Shown: positions 8,101 through 8,987 of the stretch, piece by piece
How the letters are laid out: each line of letters opens with the position of its first letter
How positions within the stretch are numbered: the stretch's first letter is position 1
Notes under the pieces: generated by a model
Databases searched by the model: none
What the model saw: only the letters and a program-made list of their open reading frames with translations
Told to the model about the DNA's origin: nothing
NCBI GenBank assembly: GCA_022563655.1
Contig: JADFMW010000106.1
Span: 1-8,987 of the forward strand
Source of the DNA: Pseudomonadota bacterium
Lineage (GTDB): Bacteria > Pseudomonadota > Alphaproteobacteria > JAAXGF01
Direction of reading: 5' to 3'
DNA: 8,987 nucleotides
Made by a program: the position numbers and the translations under genes

Positions 8101-8987
8101 GCGGCGAAGCCGGCCGGCAAGGAGCTCGGGTATGGTGTACGCGATGGCGATCTCGTCGATCGTCAGATCGCCGCTTTGATCGTCTGTGATGGTCACGTCG
8201 CCGGACATATTTCCGTGAATGAGGATGTCGCCGACTACGTTGCCCTGGAAGATCAAATCTCCGTCGTGAGTCTCACCCGTGGCGTTATCGCCCGTCTTGA
8301 ACACGCCACTACTGGTGACATTCCCTTCGACGGTGAGGCTGCCATTGGTGGGGAAGGACTTGGGATGATGGACATGCCCGATGAGATCGCCTTTGATGAG
8401 GACATCGCCTGCCGCCTCCTCCACAATCCAGATCAGGCCGTCATTGCCCGAACTCGTTTTCAGATCCCCGGTGATGGTCAGCGAGGCCGTGCTCGTGAAA
8501 TCTCCGTCAACCTTAAATAATCCCGCATAGTCACCATTGATCGTAATGTCTCCACTGACATCCGCCTCAAAAGGAGGAGTGGTGTCGAAGGCGTAGATCT
8601 GACCACCAGCGGCGACACCCGTGAATGTGGCCGTCGCCTCACCCGCGAACTCACCACCAAACTCGCAGGGGTAGAATATCCCGTTGACTTGTCCGCCGTT
8701 GAGGATTTGTGTGCCTGTTTGCGCCGCACCCAGGACGAAGAGGCTGTCTACGTCCATATTGTTCAGCTTGACCTTCCCGCCATCACCTCCGACTGGAGTC
8801 AGCAGCGTTCCGATAGTAACGCCGCCATGCTCGGGAGTTCCTGGAACTCCTTGCTTGAGATCCAGTGTCCCGCCAAAGTCACCTCTGAATCTGACATTGC
8901 CGCTCACCATGTCCCAGATGGTCACGATGGCTTTGGAGTTGGCAAGAGAACCAGTGACCTCGAATAAGCCGCCGTCGATCGAGCCGA
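5179..8987 (-). CDS. ydbH: YdbH-like AsmA-family intermembrane protein, partial, with unusual N-terminal Gly-Asp repeats
   Basis: The frame runs open from the right edge to a TAG at 5179-5181, so the N-terminus is missing; a GTG at 8925 is the first internal start-like codon. Numbering from it, residues 256-1248 look like YdbH (Pfam PF11739): LTIDEIAIAYTIPELLAGRL at 254-273, long alternating beta-strand stretches, and a typical ending VEFNLIVSGELDTMLRRGLE followed by GYRVPDAILKRLE. AsmA-like proteins such as YdbH, TamB and YhdP form a hydrophobic beta groove across the periplasm; in E. coli they redundantly carry phospholipids to the outer membrane. E. coli YdbH has 879 residues, so the YdbH part here, nearly 1000, is somewhat long. 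Residues 1-253 are unlike YdbH: they are Gly-Asp repeats at lower GC, standing where the membrane anchor and first strands should be. The fusion may be real or an assembly artefact. YnbE and YdbL follow in the operon. Confidence 0.85.
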   Translation of the reverse strand, partial: GSIDGGLFEVTGSLANSKAIVTIWDMVSGNVRFRGDFGGTLDLKQGVPGTPEHGGVTIGTLLTPVGGDGGKVKLNNMDVDSLFVLGAAQTGTQILNGGQVNGIFYPCEFGGEFAGEATATFTGVAAGGQIYAFDTTPPFEADVSGDITINGDYAGLFKVDGDFTSTASLTITGDLKTSSGNDGLIWIVEEAAGDVLIKGDLIGHVHHPKSFPTNGSLTVEGNVTSSGVFKTGDNATGETHDGDLIFQGNVVGDILIHGNMSGDVTITDDQSGDLTIDEIAIAYTIPELLAGRLRRVAISGLSLRASVSGEGLSLGALDVLLEPLLQESSGPLLIPVERVELRDSRLDLATPMGAVVITVFADIAVTDGRRVHVEGKVGLRAAWGSANAGLTLDVETDGRLEARLRVDEGELSVAAIRVKGLAGDVALSGTVLAVERLDTRLSAAEVILPVFAFEDTSITVTIEGDRLSAKAEARASDQQIAFTATATVDDAAGPVPSFALAVEMTADGPAALRGLPPFLRPTAGRGRAKIALSGVVPEAARLTPTIEPRDWLDVVVLTGAVDLALEGIAVAGLASGVSVAGRAAIELSDGVLTVASEDGVRVAVAKVDPAVLEALGPGSLFHPFIEGPVTLDIGGAGRAPLFLRVRAEGDALAVHGAAGARLALAAGPVLDTEFDAAAEFDADGAVRRFAVSRLALAVGGLQLGDTALAVESLRLDLAGTPAAFGGGVSVRLAAERAALPPVAVSDARLAIDGDFAFRDDRLTVTVREGGELRIGGLRIEDLFEASGPVEASLDGSTEPALVVELDGAGGVVLRHRLGLTISALAGAITLPGLGRAAVIVEAPQLRLDGEAHWPRGGYTGTVTAADGRLRLPDHGVVLEGIDVTLRAGAREGAGAREGAEDALASFSVGSLRQERQPPFVVPLRLDADLGLADGRLSLSGRIGDLDGRLVVEFSGDHDLGRGSGRAALKLHRLAFAPQALQPEDLFPILRGTVSAVSGAVAAEGEIAWIGSELSTDLEVLIDDLSLWSGRVRLQRVNSVVKIDGLWPPSTPPAQLVAVGLLDAGIPLTDGVIAFRLAPEGRLDIERAEWRWAGGTIRTGGVTVGPQAAQFDLDLEVVDIGLTEIIELADIDGLAATGRLSGLIPVAVSGDGVVIRDGLLEAAPGGGVLSYAPSALPGALRQAGESVTLMLTAIENFHYDSLRITLDRQVDGATEIGLHLRGANPAFFEGHPVEFNLIVSGELDTMLRRGLEGYRVPDAILKRLEGFGS
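6293..6328. repeat. 18-bp in-frame tandem duplication inside ydbH
   Basis: CCCTCGCGGGCTCCGGCA (6293-6310) is followed by CCCTCACGCGCTCCGGCA (6311-6328), with two mismatches. On the minus strand it adds a repeated Gly-Ala-Arg-Glu-like hexapeptide to YdbH (GAREGAGAREGAEDA), in what reads as a loop between beta strands. Confidence 0.7.
8170..8987 (-). other. Gly-Asp beta-repeat segment fused to the YdbH reading frame
   Basis: This is the window's share of a repeat domain in the same open frame as ydbH. Residues numbered from 8925 show units of the form GD-hydrophobic-x-hydrophobic-x-G(D/N): GDITINGD at 125, GDVLIKGD at 173, GDLIFQGN at 222, GDILIHGN at 232, GDVTI at 242 and GDLTI at 252. The last four are exactly ten residues (30 bases) apart. 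Such Gly-rich alternating repeats suggest a beta-helix or beta-solenoid, as in bactofilin-like or secreted repeat proteins; that is inference from the pattern. GC in sampled 60-base lines is about 53-58%, against 67% at 8041-8160 and 80% near 7021-7080. A cysteine (residue 87) lies in an irregular first half. The protein continues beyond the window. Confidence 0.7.

Noticed and set aside
5659..8520. A 953-codon open frame on the + strand
   Set aside because: It lies antisense to ydbH, is rich in Arg, Ala and Gly with no recognisable domain, and is the usual shadow frame of a GC-rich gene. The minus-strand frame is the recognisable protein.

Overview
The window is high-GC DNA, about 65-80% in the coding lines I counted. 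It looks like an alphaproteobacterium: a conserved ydbH-ynbE-ydbL cell-envelope operon, a large fused CydDC-like ABC exporter, and the remnant of an IS6-type transposase resembling alphaproteobacterial relatives. The lineage is inferred from protein character, not from a marker gene. All intact genes lie on the minus strand.

Layout from left to right. Bases 1-79 are a short non-coding end with direct and inverted repeats. Bases 80-3712 encode one 1210-residue polypeptide with two complete ABC-exporter halves. Bases 3713-4578 hold no intact gene. They contain a frameshifted IS6-family transposase N-terminus (3802-3993), a 22-bp tandem duplication (4022-4065), an array of TTCCCTG motifs with palindromes (4147-4338), a possible degenerate coding fragment (4398-4490) and most of a five-copy 21-bp tandem repeat (4491-4595). 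Bases 4579-8987 are an operon transcribed right to left: ydbH (N-terminus beyond the window edge), ynbE and ydbL, with gaps of 24 and 18 bp.

The YdbH-YnbE-YdbL set is the envelope system in which the AsmA-like protein YdbH spans the periplasm and pairs with the outer-membrane lipoprotein YnbE. YdbL is a small periplasmic partner. In E. coli the system overlaps in function with TamB and YhdP in phospholipid transport to the outer membrane.

Two points deserve most attention. First, the N-terminal end of ydbH here is not YdbH-like. Right of about 8170 the reading frame enters Gly-Asp repeats, partly with an exact ten-residue period, and GC drops to about 55%. This is either a real domain fusion or an assembly chimera joined at a short homology. 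Second, the 3' end of ydbL, stop codon included, is tandemly repeated in frame five times, next to a gap rich in 20-22 bp periodic repeats.
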